This document shows positions 1 through 7,571 of a DNA stretch of 22,982 bases, one piece after another. Within the stretch, counting starts at the first letter, position 1. Each line of letters opens with the position of its first letter. Below the pieces are notes generated by a model. It had not been told where the DNA came from. It saw only the letters and a program-made list of their open reading frames with translations, and did no database searches. Source of the stretch: DATAYA01 sp036272815 (GTDB lineage Bacteria; Pseudomonadota; Alphaproteobacteria; Acetobacterales; Acetobacteraceae); contig DATAYA010000050.1 of NCBI GenBank assembly GCA_036272815.1, positions 1 to 22,982 of the forward strand, read 5' to 3'. The position numbers and the translations under genes were made by a program.

Positions 1-2799
1 CAGGATCAGCCCGATCTGCGTGTAGAGGTTGTTCGCCGCCCCTGCCGCCTGCAGCACGATCGCCGGGCCGAGCAGCGCCAGCGGCACCGACACGATCACG
101 GAGATCGGCGCATACCAGCTCTCGTACTGCCCCGCCAGCACGAGATAGACGAGCAGCATCGCGAGCGCGAACACATAGACGATCTCGCTGCCGACCAGCT
201 TCTCCTGCAGCGACATCGCGGTCCAGTCATACCCGGTGCCGGGCGGCAGGGTCTTTGCCGCGATCTGCTCCATCAGCGACATCGCCTGACCGGAGCTGAA
301 GCCGGGCGCGGGCGAGCCGTTGATCGTCGCCGCAGGATAGAGATTGTAGAGGCTGACCAGCGACGGGCCGACCGTCTCATGCACCTGCACAATCGTGCCG
401 AGCGGGATCATGGCATCGTCGCTGTTGCGCACCCAGAGGTGGTCGATGTCGGCCGGCCGCGCGCGGAACGGCGTGTCGGCCTGTACGTAGACCTGGAAGA
501 CGCGGCCGAACTTGGTGATCTGGTTGACGTAGGCGGACCCGAGATAGCCGGAGAGGACCTGGAAGACGTCGTTCAGCGCGACATGCAGCGTCGCCGCCTT
601 CACGCGGTCGATGTCGATGCGGAGCTGCGGCGTCGAAGCGCGGAAGGTGCTGGCGACGTGCGTCAGGCCGGATTGCGCGTTGGCGCGCACGATCATCGTG
701 TGCGTGATGCCTTGCAGCTCGCCGTAGTCGAAGCTGCCGTTGCGCAATTCGGCGACCATCGTGAAGCCGCCCGAGTTGCCGATGCCCTGGATCGGCGGCG
801 GCGGCAGCACCAGCGCCTGCGCGTCCGGCAACCGGCCGAGCGCACGGTTCAGGTTCGTATAGATCGCGGCCAGGCCCTCGCCCTTGCCGCGCGCGCCCCA
901 GTCCTTGAGCATCACGTAGGCCACGCCCGCCGACGACAGGCTCGCGGAATTGTCGAGCACGGAAACGCCCGCAACGGTCAGCACCTGAGCGACCCCCGGC
1001 ACCTTGCGCGCAAGGCGCGTGACCTCTGCCAGCGCGCTCTCGGTACGCCCGAGTGCCGCACCATCCGGCAGTTGCACGGAGACCAGGAAATAGCCCTGGT
1101 CCTCGACCGGCAGGAACCCGGTCGGAATGCCGAGGATGCCCCAGATGCCGACGCCGACCAGCACGACCGCCGCCACCGCCATGACCGCCGCGTGCCGCGC
1201 CATTCGCCCGATCAGGCGCGCGTATCCCCGTTCGATGGGATCATAGAGCGCGTTGAACGCACGAAACGGAGCCGCGCGCCGCTCCGGCGGCACCGTCGGG
1301 CGCAGCCAAAGCGCGCATTGCGTCGGTTTCAGCGTCGCGGCATTGACCGCGCTGATCAGCGCTGTCGCTGCGATCACCAGCGCGAACTGCGCATAGAGAC
1401 GCCCCGTGAGCCCCGGCAGGAACGCCGCCGGCAGGAACACCGACATCAGCACCAGCGTGATGCCCATGATCGGTCCGAACAGCTCGCCCATCGCGCGGAT
1501 CGCGGCCGCGACGGGAGCGAGCCCCAGGTCGATGTGGTGCGCCGCGCCCTCGACCACCACGATCGCGTCGTCCACCACGATGCCGATGGCGAGCACGACG
1601 GCGAACAGTGTCGAAAGATTGATCGTGAAGCCAAGGGCCGCCATCGCGGCGAACGCGCCGATGATGGTGACGGGCACCGTCGTCGCCGGCACCAGCATCG
1701 CCCGCCAATCCTGCAGGAACACCAGGATCACGATCAGCACGAGCACGGCCGCCTCGATCAGCGTCTTGTAGACCTCGTGGATCGAGGCGGCGACGAATTT
1801 CGTCGTGTCGAACGGGACCGAATAGTGCAGCCCCGGCGGGAAGGCGCGGGAGAGGGTCGTCATCGTCGCGTCGACCTCGTGCGCGACCTGCAACGCGTTT
1901 GCACCCGGCGACTGGAAGATGGCAATGGCGGCGGCGGCCGTCCCGTCGACCGTGAACGCCTGCCCGTAGGTCTGCGCGCCCAGTTCGACGCGCCCGACGT
2001 CGCGCACCCGCGTGACGCGTCCGTTGGTCCCCTTCTCGGTCTTGACGATGATGGCGCCGAACTGCGCCGGATCGCTCAGCCGCCCTTCGAGGCTGACCGT
2101 GTACTGGAACGCCGCTCCGGGCGAGGGCGGGGCACCCACCTGGCCCGCCGTGACCTGCTGGCTTTGGCTCTGGATCGCCTGGATGACGTCCTGCGGGGTC
2201 AATCCCCGGGCGCGGAGCTGCTGCGGGTCGAGCCAGACGCGCATCGCGTATTGCCCGGCGCCGAACACCGTCACGTCGCCCACGCCCGGCAGGCGCGCAG
2301 GCGCATCGACCAGGTTGATGGTTGCATAGTTGCTCAAGTAAAGGCCGTTCTGCTCGGGGCGGGTGCCGGTCAGCGCCACGAATTGCAGGATCGCGGTCGA
2401 TTTCTGCTGTACCGTGACGCCCTGCGTCTGCACCGCTTGCGGCAGCGACGCCAATGCGGCAGTGACACGGTTCTGCACCAGCACCTGCGCGAAATTGAGG
2501 TCGGTGCCGATCTTGAACGTGACGACGAGGCTGTAGCTGCCGTCCGACGCGCTCGTGCTCTGCATATAGAGCATGTCCTGCACGCCGTTGACCTGCTGCT
2601 CGATCGGCAGCGCCACCGTGTCGATCACCGTCTGCGCACTGGCGCCCGGATAGCGCGTCGTCACCGAAACCGTCGGCGGCACGACGTTCGGGTATTGCGC
2701 GACCGGCAGCGTGAACAGCGCCACGGTGCCGATCAGCACCATCAGCAAGGCGATGACGTTGGCGAGGACCGGCCGCTCGATGAAGAATTTCGAGATCAC
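1..2799 (-). CDS. RND multidrug efflux pump, AcrB/MexB (HAE1) type, 3' end cut by window edge
   Basis: This is the inner-membrane proton/drug antiporter of a tripartite efflux system. 933 codons are visible and the frame is open to the left edge. The start is a GTG ten bases after the stop of the fusion-protein gene; the N-terminus MISKFFIERPVLANVIAL is typical of the family. Two adjacent aspartates in VVDDAIVVVE (about D410/D411) match the AcrB proton-relay pair D407/D408 in TM4. Porter-domain and docking-domain signatures follow in normal order. The last visible residues (QIGLIL) correspond to the stretch just before the AcrB motif that carries the relay lysine K940, so roughly 100 to 120 residues, including that lysine, lie outside the window. 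The partner outer-membrane TolC-like gene is not seen and may follow to the left. Substrates cannot be told from sequence. Confidence 0.96.
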   Translation of the reverse strand, partial: MISKFFIERPVLANVIALLMVLIGTVALFTLPVAQYPNVVPPTVSVTTRYPGASAQTVIDTVALPIEQQVNGVQDMLYMQSTSASDGSYSLVVTFKIGTDLNFAQVLVQNRVTAALASLPQAVQTQGVTVQQKSTAILQFVALTGTRPEQNGLYLSNYATINLVDAPARLPGVGDVTVFGAGQYAMRVWLDPQQLRARGLTPQDVIQAIQSQSQQVTAGQVGAPPSPGAAFQYTVSLEGRLSDPAQFGAIIVKTEKGTNGRVTRVRDVGRVELGAQTYGQAFTVDGTAAAAIAIFQSPGANALQVAHEVDATMTTLSRAFPPGLHYSVPFDTTKFVAASIHEVYKTLIEAAVLVLIVILVFLQDWRAMLVPATTVPVTIIGAFAAMAALGFTINLSTLFAVVLAIGIVVDDAIVVVEGAAHHIDLGLAPVAAAIRAMGELFGPIMGITLVLMSVFLPAAFLPGLTGRLYAQFALVIAATALISAVNAATLKPTQCALWLRPTVPPERRAAPFRAFNALYDPIERGYARLIGRMARHAAVMAVAAVVLVGVGIWGILGIPTGFLPVEDQGYFLVSVQLPDGAALGRTESALAEVTRLARKVPGVAQVLTVAGVSVLDNSASLSSAGVAYVMLKDWGARGKGEGLAAIYTNLNRALGRLPDAQALVLPPPPIQGIGNSGGFTMVAELRNGSFDYGELQGITHTMIVRANAQSGLTHVASTFRASTPQLRIDIDRVKAATLHVALNDVFQVLSGYLGSAYVNQITKFGRVFQVYVQADTPFRARPADIDHLWVRNSDDAMIPLGTIVQVHETVGPSLVSLYNLYPAATINGSPAPGFSSGQAMSLMEQIAAKTLPPGTGYDWTAMSLQEKLVGSEIVYVFALAMLLVYLVLAGQYESWYAPISVIVSVPLALLGPAIVLQAAGAANNLYTQIGLIL

Positions 2800-2809
2800 G
2801 GCCTGGCTC

Positions 2810-3949
2810 TCAACGCACGAGCGAGGCGGTCTGCAGCTTCGGCACGACCTTCTCGCCCGGCACCGCGGCCTGCAATCCGGCGACCACCACGCGGTCGGCG
2901 GGCTTCAGCCCGCTGTCGATCACCCGCATCTGGCCCATCAGCACGCCCGGCTGCACCCGCCGCTGCGCCACCAGATCGTCCGGTCCCACCACCAGCACGT
3001 AGCGCCCGGCCTGGTCGGCGCCGACCGCGACGTCGGGCACCAGCAACGCCGCCACATCGTGCTGCAACGGGAGCCGCACGCGGACGAAGCTGCCCGGCAG
3101 CAGCACGATATCCTTGTTCGGGAACACCGCCCGCACCGAGAGCGTGCCGGTCCCGGCGCTCACCATCGGCGCCACGTAGTCGAGCGTGCCGGCGTGTGGA
3201 TAGCCGGTCTCGGTCTGCAAGCCGACCTCGACCGGTATCGGCCCGAGCGAGTGCAGCGTGATCCCCTTCGCCGCCATCGCCGCCCGGATGTGCTCCGCGT
3301 CCTGCTCGCTGATGCTGAAATCGACATGGATCGGCGCCAACTGCACGATCGTCGCGAGCTTGGTCATCGTGTTGCCACCGCCGACCACGTCGCCCACCGA
3401 GACCAGATGCGCGGTCACGGTGCCGTCGAACGGTGCGGTCACACGGGTATAGGTGTAGTTGATCGCCGCGAGCTGGGTGTTCGCCTGCGCGCTCAGCAGG
3501 TTGGCGCGGTCGGTGTCGCGCGTCGCCAGCGCCTGATCCACCTGCGATTGCGAGGAGAAGTCGCTGCGCCCGAGGCTTGCCTGCCGGTTGTACTCGGTAT
3601 CCGCCTGCACGAGCTGCGCCTTCGCCGCCGCCTCCTGCGCCTGCGCCTGCTGCAACTTCGCCTGATACGGCAGCGGCTCGATCGTGAACAGGTTGGTGCC
3701 CTTGGTGACGGTGGCGCCGTCCTCGTAGGTCTGCGCCTGCAGGAAGCCCTGCACGCGCGCCACAAGATCGACCGAGTTGATCGCGCTCGTGGTGCCGGTG
3801 GTGGCCAGATAGCGCGTGATCGTCCGCTGCTCCGGCCGCGCGATGCCCACCACCGGCGGCGGCGGTGCGGCGTAGCGGTTGGCAGGCTTGCAGGCGGCAA
3901 GCCCGGGGAGCGTCAGCAGCGCCAGTCCCGCCCGTATCGCCCCGCGCAT
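2810..3949 (-). CDS. RND efflux periplasmic adaptor (membrane fusion protein, AcrA/MexA type)
   Basis: The adaptor bridges the RND pump and an outer-membrane channel. The 379-residue protein opens with a lipoprotein signal (LTLPGLAAC, lipid-bearing Cys20), so it is anchored to the periplasmic face of the inner membrane. A lipoyl half-motif (ARVQGFL, DGATVTKG) is followed by an alanine/glutamine-rich alpha-hairpin (about residues 90-150), the second lipoyl half (YTYTRVTAPFDGTV) and a beta-barrel/membrane-proximal C-terminus, which is the normal AcrA order and length. Start choice: an ATG at 3949 has GGAGG seven bases upstream. An in-frame ATG at 3973 sits in a TGATG overlap with the upstream gene, but has no Shine-Dalgarno and adds eight glycine-rich residues before the signal. 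The first is preferred; the second is possible through coupling. Confidence 0.95.
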   Translation of the reverse strand: MRGAIRAGLALLTLPGLAACKPANRYAAPPPPVVGIARPEQRTITRYLATTGTTSAINSVDLVARVQGFLQAQTYEDGATVTKGTNLFTIEPLPYQAKLQQAQAQEAAAKAQLVQADTEYNRQASLGRSDFSSQSQVDQALATRDTDRANLLSAQANTQLAAINYTYTRVTAPFDGTVTAHLVSVGDVVGGGNTMTKLATIVQLAPIHVDFSISEQDAEHIRAAMAAKGITLHSLGPIPVEVGLQTETGYPHAGTLDYVAPMVSAGTGTLSVRAVFPNKDIVLLPGSFVRVRLPLQHDVAALLVPDVAVGADQAGRYVLVVGPDDLVAQRRVQPGVLMGQMRVIDSGLKPADRVVVAGLQAAVPGEKVVPKLQTASLVR

Positions 3950-3972
3950 CGCCCCGCCTCCGCCCCGCGGCA

Positions 3973-4740
3973 TCAGCGCAAAGCGGGCCTAGGCACCGCC
4001 GATTGCGGGATCCAGCCCTGCTCGGCGAACAGCCCGCCGATGTTCACCGCCATGCGGGTGCCGAGCCGCTTCGCCTCCGCGCTCACATCGGCGCGGCCGG
4101 CATTCGTGACCTGCAGGCCGCCGTTTGCCACCGCCGCCGCTGCGTCGCCACCCGCCGCACTGGCCGCGCCGGCCGCGAGGCCGGGCATGTGGCCGCTATC
4201 GACGCTCCCTTGATAGGTCTGCAGCAGCTGCGGCTGGGCGCCGGGGGCGATGTAGATCACCTGCGCCGCTGCGCGCACGCTGCTCTTGCCGGCGCCGAAG
4301 CCGAATGCCGTGCGGCGCGTGCGATTGCCTTCGTTGATCCCGAGCACCTGTCCGCGCACCACGACGTAGGGGCCGGCCGGCGACTGTGCCGTCGCCTGCT
4401 GCACGGGCAGGCCCATGCCACCGATCGCGCGGGTCAGCCCGTCGGTGATGCCGAACCGCACGCCGTCGGCGTCGGTCACCTGCGAATCGGCGCTGCTCGT
4501 CCCGCTCACGTCCCTGCGCAGCACGCCGCCAATGCCCTGATCAACGCGCACCGCACTCGGATTCACCGAGAAATCCTCGACCACGACCATGGTCGGCTTG
4601 GGCAGCCCCGCCGCCCCGCGCGCCACGTAGTTCCCGGTCGTCGTCGCCCGGCTGGAGCAGCCGGCCAGCAGCGCACAGACGAGTATCAACGTCGACCGCA
4701 ATGCCGACGGCCGCGGTCGGCCAGTGGGGATGGGGCGCAT
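3973..4740 (-). CDS. DUF4410-type lipoprotein, first gene of the RND operon
   Basis: The 255-residue protein has a basic N-terminus, a hydrophobic stretch and a lipobox (CALLAGC, Cys28), so it is a predicted lipoprotein. The mature part resembles DUF4410 proteins: MVVVEDFSV near the start, a middle region ending in YVVVRGQVLGINEGNR, then AFGFGAGKSSVRAAAQV. The function of this family is not known to me beyond its being an envelope lipoprotein. Start choice: the ATG at 4740 has AGGAAGG eight bases upstream and lies behind the candidate promoter; a longer frame from 4776 would start upstream of the expected transcript. Its stop touches the fusion-protein gene, so it is very probably cotranscribed with the pump and may assist the envelope part of that system. 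Confidence 0.8.
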   Translation of the reverse strand: MRPIPTGRPRPSALRSTLILVCALLAGCSSRATTTGNYVARGAAGLPKPTMVVVEDFSVNPSAVRVDQGIGGVLRRDVSGTSSADSQVTDADGVRFGITDGLTRAIGGMGLPVQQATAQSPAGPYVVVRGQVLGINEGNRTRRTAFGFGAGKSSVRAAAQVIYIAPGAQPQLLQTYQGSVDSGHMPGLAAGAASAAGGDAAAAVANGGLQVTNAGRADVSAEAKRLGTRMAVNIGGLFAEQGWIPQSAVPRPALR

Positions 4741-4754
4741 GCGTCTTGCCTTCC

Positions 4755-4767
4755 TGGAATCATTCCA
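4755..4767. promoter_or_regulatory. perfect 13-base inverted repeat, candidate operator of the RND operon
   Basis: TGGAATCATTCCA is a perfect palindrome around a central base. It sits between the candidate -10 box and the ribosome-binding site of the lipoprotein gene, over the expected transcription start. That is a classic place for a repressor site. No regulator gene lies beside the operon in this window, so the binding protein is unknown. Confidence 0.45.
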
Positions 4768-4795
4768 TCCTAGCAAGCCGGAGCCGGTTTGAAAA
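4767..4795 (-). promoter_or_regulatory. candidate housekeeping promoter of the RND operon
   Basis: On the minus strand TTTTCA (4795-4790) and TAGGAT (4772-4767) are separated by 17 bases and each matches four of six consensus bases. The -10 is preceded by TGC, giving an extended -10 appearance. Transcription would begin near 4760, about 20 bases before the lipoprotein start at 4740. This is a pattern match only. Confidence 0.4.
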
Positions 4796-4823
4796 CGAAT
4801 CCGTGATCGGTCGCACCCGGCGA

Positions 4824-5609
4824 CTATGGCATGGCGCGCCAGTCATGCACGAAAGCCCGAAGCTGCGCCGCCTCCACGTCCGAGACCGCCCAGAGCTGCA
4901 TCCCGTCCTGCCGCCAGCGGACGAGATTGTAGCCGTTGCGCAGGCCGATGCGCGGGGCGGTCGGGCCGCCGTTCGCGGGCCAGACATAGAGGTCGATCAC
5001 GTGCTTGGCGCGGCGATAGACCAGAGCCGCCGCCGGATGCCCCTGGAGATAGTCCACCCGGCCACCGATGAGGGGGAATCCTTGCGTGGCAAGATCCTTG
5101 ACCGGCGGCGCGAAATCCAGCCGGCCGTCAAACCACGGCTTGACGGTGTGCTGGTCGGTCGAGATCACGTCGGTCAGATGTCCCGGTTGCAGCGCGCGGA
5201 TATGGGCGGAGGCGACCGCCTCGGCGACACTGCCGCCCGCGCCCGGCCGCAGCAGCGCCAAGACCAGCACCGCCGCCACCGCCGAGCCGGAGCCGAACGC
5301 GATCACCTCACGCCAGCGCCGCAGGATCTGCGAGCTGAGCGCGGGGCGAGCGGCGGCCCGCACCTGCGCCGCGGCGAGCTGCCGCATCACCGCCTCGCGC
5401 AGCGCCGGCGAGGCGGCGTGGACGGGGAGCGCCTCACGCAGGGCCGCCGACAATTCCACCAGCCGCTCGCGCGTCCCGGCACAGCCCGCGCACTCGGCGA
5501 CATGAGCCGCGAGCGCCGCGGCACGCGCGGCGTCGATCTCGCCGTCGACCTCGGCCTGGATCAGCAGCCGCATCTCGTCGCAGGCTGCGGCGTGCGGGTC
5601 AGGCGTCAT
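4824..5609 (-). CDS. membrane anti-sigma factor with N-terminal zinc-finger (ZAS) domain
   Basis: This 261-residue protein should hold the adjacent ECF sigma factor inactive. The N-terminus carries the zinc-binding anti-sigma pattern: Cys10, then His36-x3-Cys40-x2-Cys43. A single hydrophobic segment at about 102-120 (VIAFGSGSAVAAVLVLALL) separates a cytoplasmic N-terminal half from a periplasmic domain of about 140 residues. That domain contains VDYLQGHPAAALVYRR and HVIDLYVWP, signatures of COG5662-like anti-sigma factors. The ATG start lies inside the last codons of the sigma gene, with an 11-base overlap, which favours matched production of the pair. What the periplasmic domain senses is not known from the sequence; the cupredoxin encoded upstream is a possible clue. 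Confidence 0.92.
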   Translation of the reverse strand: MTPDPHAAACDEMRLLIQAEVDGEIDAARAAALAAHVAECAGCAGTRERLVELSAALREALPVHAASPALREAVMRQLAAAQVRAAARPALSSQILRRWREVIAFGSGSAVAAVLVLALLRPGAGGSVAEAVASAHIRALQPGHLTDVISTDQHTVKPWFDGRLDFAPPVKDLATQGFPLIGGRVDYLQGHPAAALVYRRAKHVIDLYVWPANGGPTAPRIGLRNGYNLVRWRQDGMQLWAVSDVEAAQLRAFVHDWRAMP

Positions 5610-6144
5610 GGGAAACCGTCGCGGGCATGCGCAGCAGCGCCTGCCGGGCGCGCCACAGGCGCGACATCACGGTGCCGATCGGTGCTCCTGTGACGCGCAC
5701 GATCTCCTGATACGAAAGCTCCTCCAGCTCGCGCAGGATCAGGCACTCCCGCTGCTCGACCGGCAGCGCATCGAGCGCGCGCCGCAGCCGCACGCGGTCC
5801 TGTCGCCCGGACATCGCGGCTTCCGGTCCGGCACCCGGATCGGGCACGTCCAGCGCCGGATCATCCGCGCCGCCCTCGATTGCCACCTCCCGCGCGTCGC
5901 GCCCCTGCCGCTCAGCCAGCCGGTCATAGGCGGCATTGCGCACGATCCGCAGCAGCCAGGCGCGGGCGCTGCCGCCGCGGAAGGTCGGGAAATAGGTCAG
6001 CGCACGCAGCATCGCATCCTGCACCACGTCATCGGCCAGCGCCGGGTCGCGCACCAGCCAGCGCGCCAGATTGGCGGCAGCATCCAGGTGGGGCAGCGCC
6101 AATTCCTCGAAGCGCTGCCCCGGTGCGACGTCCGGCTGCGGCAC
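5599..6144 (-). CDS. ECF-family RNA polymerase sigma factor
   Basis: This short sigma factor has only regions 2 and 4. Region 2 spans about residues 14-80, including ADDVVQDAMLRAL for core binding and -10 recognition and GGSARAWLLRIVRNAAYD. Region 4 spans about 118-170, with ALDALPVEQRECLILRELE, the helix-turn-helix LSYQEIVRVTGAPIGTVMSR and a final WRARQALL. The total of 181 residues is usual for the family. Start choice: a GTG at 6144 has GGAG six bases upstream and gives MPQPDV, whereas the longer TTG start at 6156 has no good ribosome-binding site. The gene follows the cupredoxin gene closely and overlaps the anti-sigma gene. Its likely target includes the GGAAT-type promoter at 7466-7491. 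Confidence 0.95.
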   Translation of the reverse strand: MPQPDVAPGQRFEELALPHLDAAANLARWLVRDPALADDVVQDAMLRALTYFPTFRGGSARAWLLRIVRNAAYDRLAERQGRDAREVAIEGGADDPALDVPDPGAGPEAAMSGRQDRVRLRRALDALPVEQRECLILRELEELSYQEIVRVTGAPIGTVMSRLWRARQALLRMPATVSHDA

Positions 6145-6171
6145 GGAATACTCCAAGACAAGCGAGAGCCG

Positions 6172-6483
6172 TCACTTCACCACGATCGTTCCGGTCATCA
6201 TCGGATGCAAGGCGCAGAAATAGCGATAGGTGCCGCGCGTCGCGAACAGGAAACCGTAGTGGTCGCCGGTGTCGAGCGGCGGCGAGCGCAGCGTGGCAGG
6301 CGGCGTTCCCGCCACAAGATGCACGGTGTCGTCGCGGTTCGTCCACACCACGCGCGTTCCCGCCGGGACAGTCAGCACCTGCGGCGAGAAGGTGAAGTTG
6401 CTGATCGAGACCGCAGCATCGGCGGCGTATGCGGTCGGTGCGGCGCCGAGCAGGGCAGCGGCGAGGATCATGCGACGTATCAT
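6172..6483 (-). CDS. small periplasmic cupredoxin (plastocyanin/amicyanin-like copper protein)
   Basis: The 103-residue precursor has a Sec signal peptide (MIRRMILAAALLGAAPTAYA, cleavage after AYA). The mature part is one cupredoxin fold of about 83 residues. Type I copper ligands are visible as His55 in DTVHLV and the C-terminal cluster Cys90-x2-His93-x2-Met96 in FCALHPMM, the amicyanin arrangement. It should bind one copper ion and act in periplasmic electron transfer or copper handling; the partner cannot be named. The ribosome-binding site GGGGAG overlaps the stop of the phosphoesterase gene and lies seven bases or so before the ATG, so the two genes are tightly linked. Confidence 0.93.
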   Translation of the reverse strand: MIRRMILAAALLGAAPTAYAADAAVSISNFTFSPQVLTVPAGTRVVWTNRDDTVHLVAGTPPATLRSPPLDTGDHYGFLFATRGTYRYFCALHPMMTGTIVVK

Positions 6484-6496
6484 CTGCCCTCTCCCC

Positions 6497-7432
6497 TCAC
6501 GCGGCCAGGGTGGAGTCAGTCACGGCAAGCTGGTGCTGCCCGCGCACCACGCGCACCTCCGTGATGCCGAGGAACGAGCGCAGCCGTGCGGCCGGCACCT
6601 GCATCGGCCCCGGCGCCGGCGCGCTGCCCGGTGCCGGCTGCGGGAAGGCGGTCGACCGCGCGGTGTGGCACGCGATCGTCCCTTCCACCTTCTGGACGAC
6701 CTGGTGGATGTGCCCGTTCAGCACCGTCACCGAGCCGAACCGGCGCAGGTAGGACAGCGCCTGCGCGCCGTCGCTCGTACCCCAGCCCCATTTCTCGTAG
6801 ACGACCCAGAGCGGGATGTGCGCGAACACCACGATCGGCTGGCTCGCCGAGCGATGCGCGAGGTCGCGTTCCAGCCATTCGAGCTGCGTGTTGCCCAGCG
6901 CGCCCATGCCGCCGGCCTTCAAATCCTGCACGTTGTTCAGCCCGACGAAATGCACGCCGCCCTGGTCGAAACTGTACCAGCCGCCGGTGCTCGCCGCCTT
7001 GTCGAAGCGGGCGAAGAAGCCGCGCCCGTTGTCGATCAGCACGTCGTGCTCGCCGGGCACGAAATGCGTCTCCAGGCCGGCGTCCTGGATGATGCGGTGC
7101 GCGGTGTCGAACTGCGCGTCGGCCGACAGGTGGCTCACGTCGCCGGTGTGGATCATCAGCCCCGCATTGCCCTTGGTGCGGCGCACGGTCTCGATCGCGG
7201 CGGCGAGCGTCGCCGGCGTGTCCGGGTTGGGCGGGTTGTGGAAGCCGATATGGCTGTCGCTGATCTGCACGAAGCTGAAGCCGTCCGCGAGCGTCGCCGC
7301 CTGCGCCCCGCCGCCGAGCAGCGCCGACCGCGGCACCCCGCCGACCACCGTCCACAGCGCGCCGCCTCCGGCCCATGCCATGCATTCCAGCGCCCGCCGC
7401 CGACCCATGCCGTCCGGTTCCGACCTACGCAT
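6497..7432 (-). CDS. exported calcineurin-like metallophosphoesterase (Tat-type signal)
   Basis: This is a 311-residue dinuclear-metal phosphoesterase. Visible metal-site motifs in order are SDSH (Asp59, His61), GDV (Asp98), GEHD (128-130), His205 in FAHIP and GHIH (His241, His243). The usual GNHD asparagine is a glutamate here. The N-terminus has an RRR cluster followed by a hydrophobic stretch and AQA, so it looks like a Tat substrate exported to the periplasm after folding. AGGAGG five bases before the ATG at 7432 supports this start; an in-frame ATG at 7408 is less likely. It is the first gene of the operon with the cupredoxin, ECF sigma and anti-sigma genes. The natural substrate is unknown; homologous folds act on cyclic nucleotides, nucleotides or phosphoesters. 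Confidence 0.9.
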   Translation of the reverse strand: MRRSEPDGMGRRRALECMAWAGGGALWTVVGGVPRSALLGGGAQAATLADGFSFVQISDSHIGFHNPPNPDTPATLAAAIETVRRTKGNAGLMIHTGDVSHLSADAQFDTAHRIIQDAGLETHFVPGEHDVLIDNGRGFFARFDKAASTGGWYSFDQGGVHFVGLNNVQDLKAGGMGALGNTQLEWLERDLAHRSASQPIVVFAHIPLWVVYEKWGWGTSDGAQALSYLRRFGSVTVLNGHIHQVVQKVEGTIACHTARSTAFPQPAPGSAPAPGPMQVPAARLRSFLGITEVRVVRGQHQLAVTDSTLAA

Positions 7433-7465
7433 CCTGACCTCCTCCGATTGCGCTATCGGGAACAG

Positions 7466-7491
7466 GACTGGCCGGGGCGCCGATTTATTCC
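7466..7491 (-). promoter_or_regulatory. candidate ECF sigma promoter in front of the phosphoesterase-cupredoxin-sigma operon
   Basis: On the minus strand GGAAT (7491-7487), continuing as GGAATAAAT, is followed after 17 bases by AGTC (7469-7466). This fits the GGAAT/C plus CGTC/T layout known for ECF sigma factors. The start point would be near 7459, about 27 bases before the ATG at 7432. The sigma gene is the third gene of the operon that this site would drive, as expected for self-activation. Confidence 0.55.
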
Positions 7492-7517
7492 GCGCCCAAC
7501 GCGGACGGCGGCCGCTC

Positions 7518-7546
7518 TTGGCCGGGGGCGGGTCAGGCGCTATGGG
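7518..7546 (+). promoter_or_regulatory. candidate housekeeping promoter of sspB and the downstream run
   Basis: TTGGCC (7518-7523) and TATGGG (7541-7546) are separated by exactly 17 bases and would start transcription about 20 bases before the sspB ATG. It lies back to back with the candidate ECF promoter in the 139-base divergent gap 7433-7571. Each box matches the consensus only partly. Confidence 0.35.
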
Positions 7547-7571
7547 TCGCGCGAGTGAGCGAGGGAGCCGG

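Noticed and set aside
379..3261. Plus-strand open frame of 960 codons opposite the RND pump
   Set aside because: It is antisense to clear RND and adaptor genes, arginine/histidine/aspartate-rich and without a recognisable domain; a typical shadow frame in high-GC DNA.
6145..6156. TTG start at 6156 for the ECF sigma factor
   Set aside because: No Shine-Dalgarno is visible before it, whereas the GTG at 6144 has GGAG at proper spacing.
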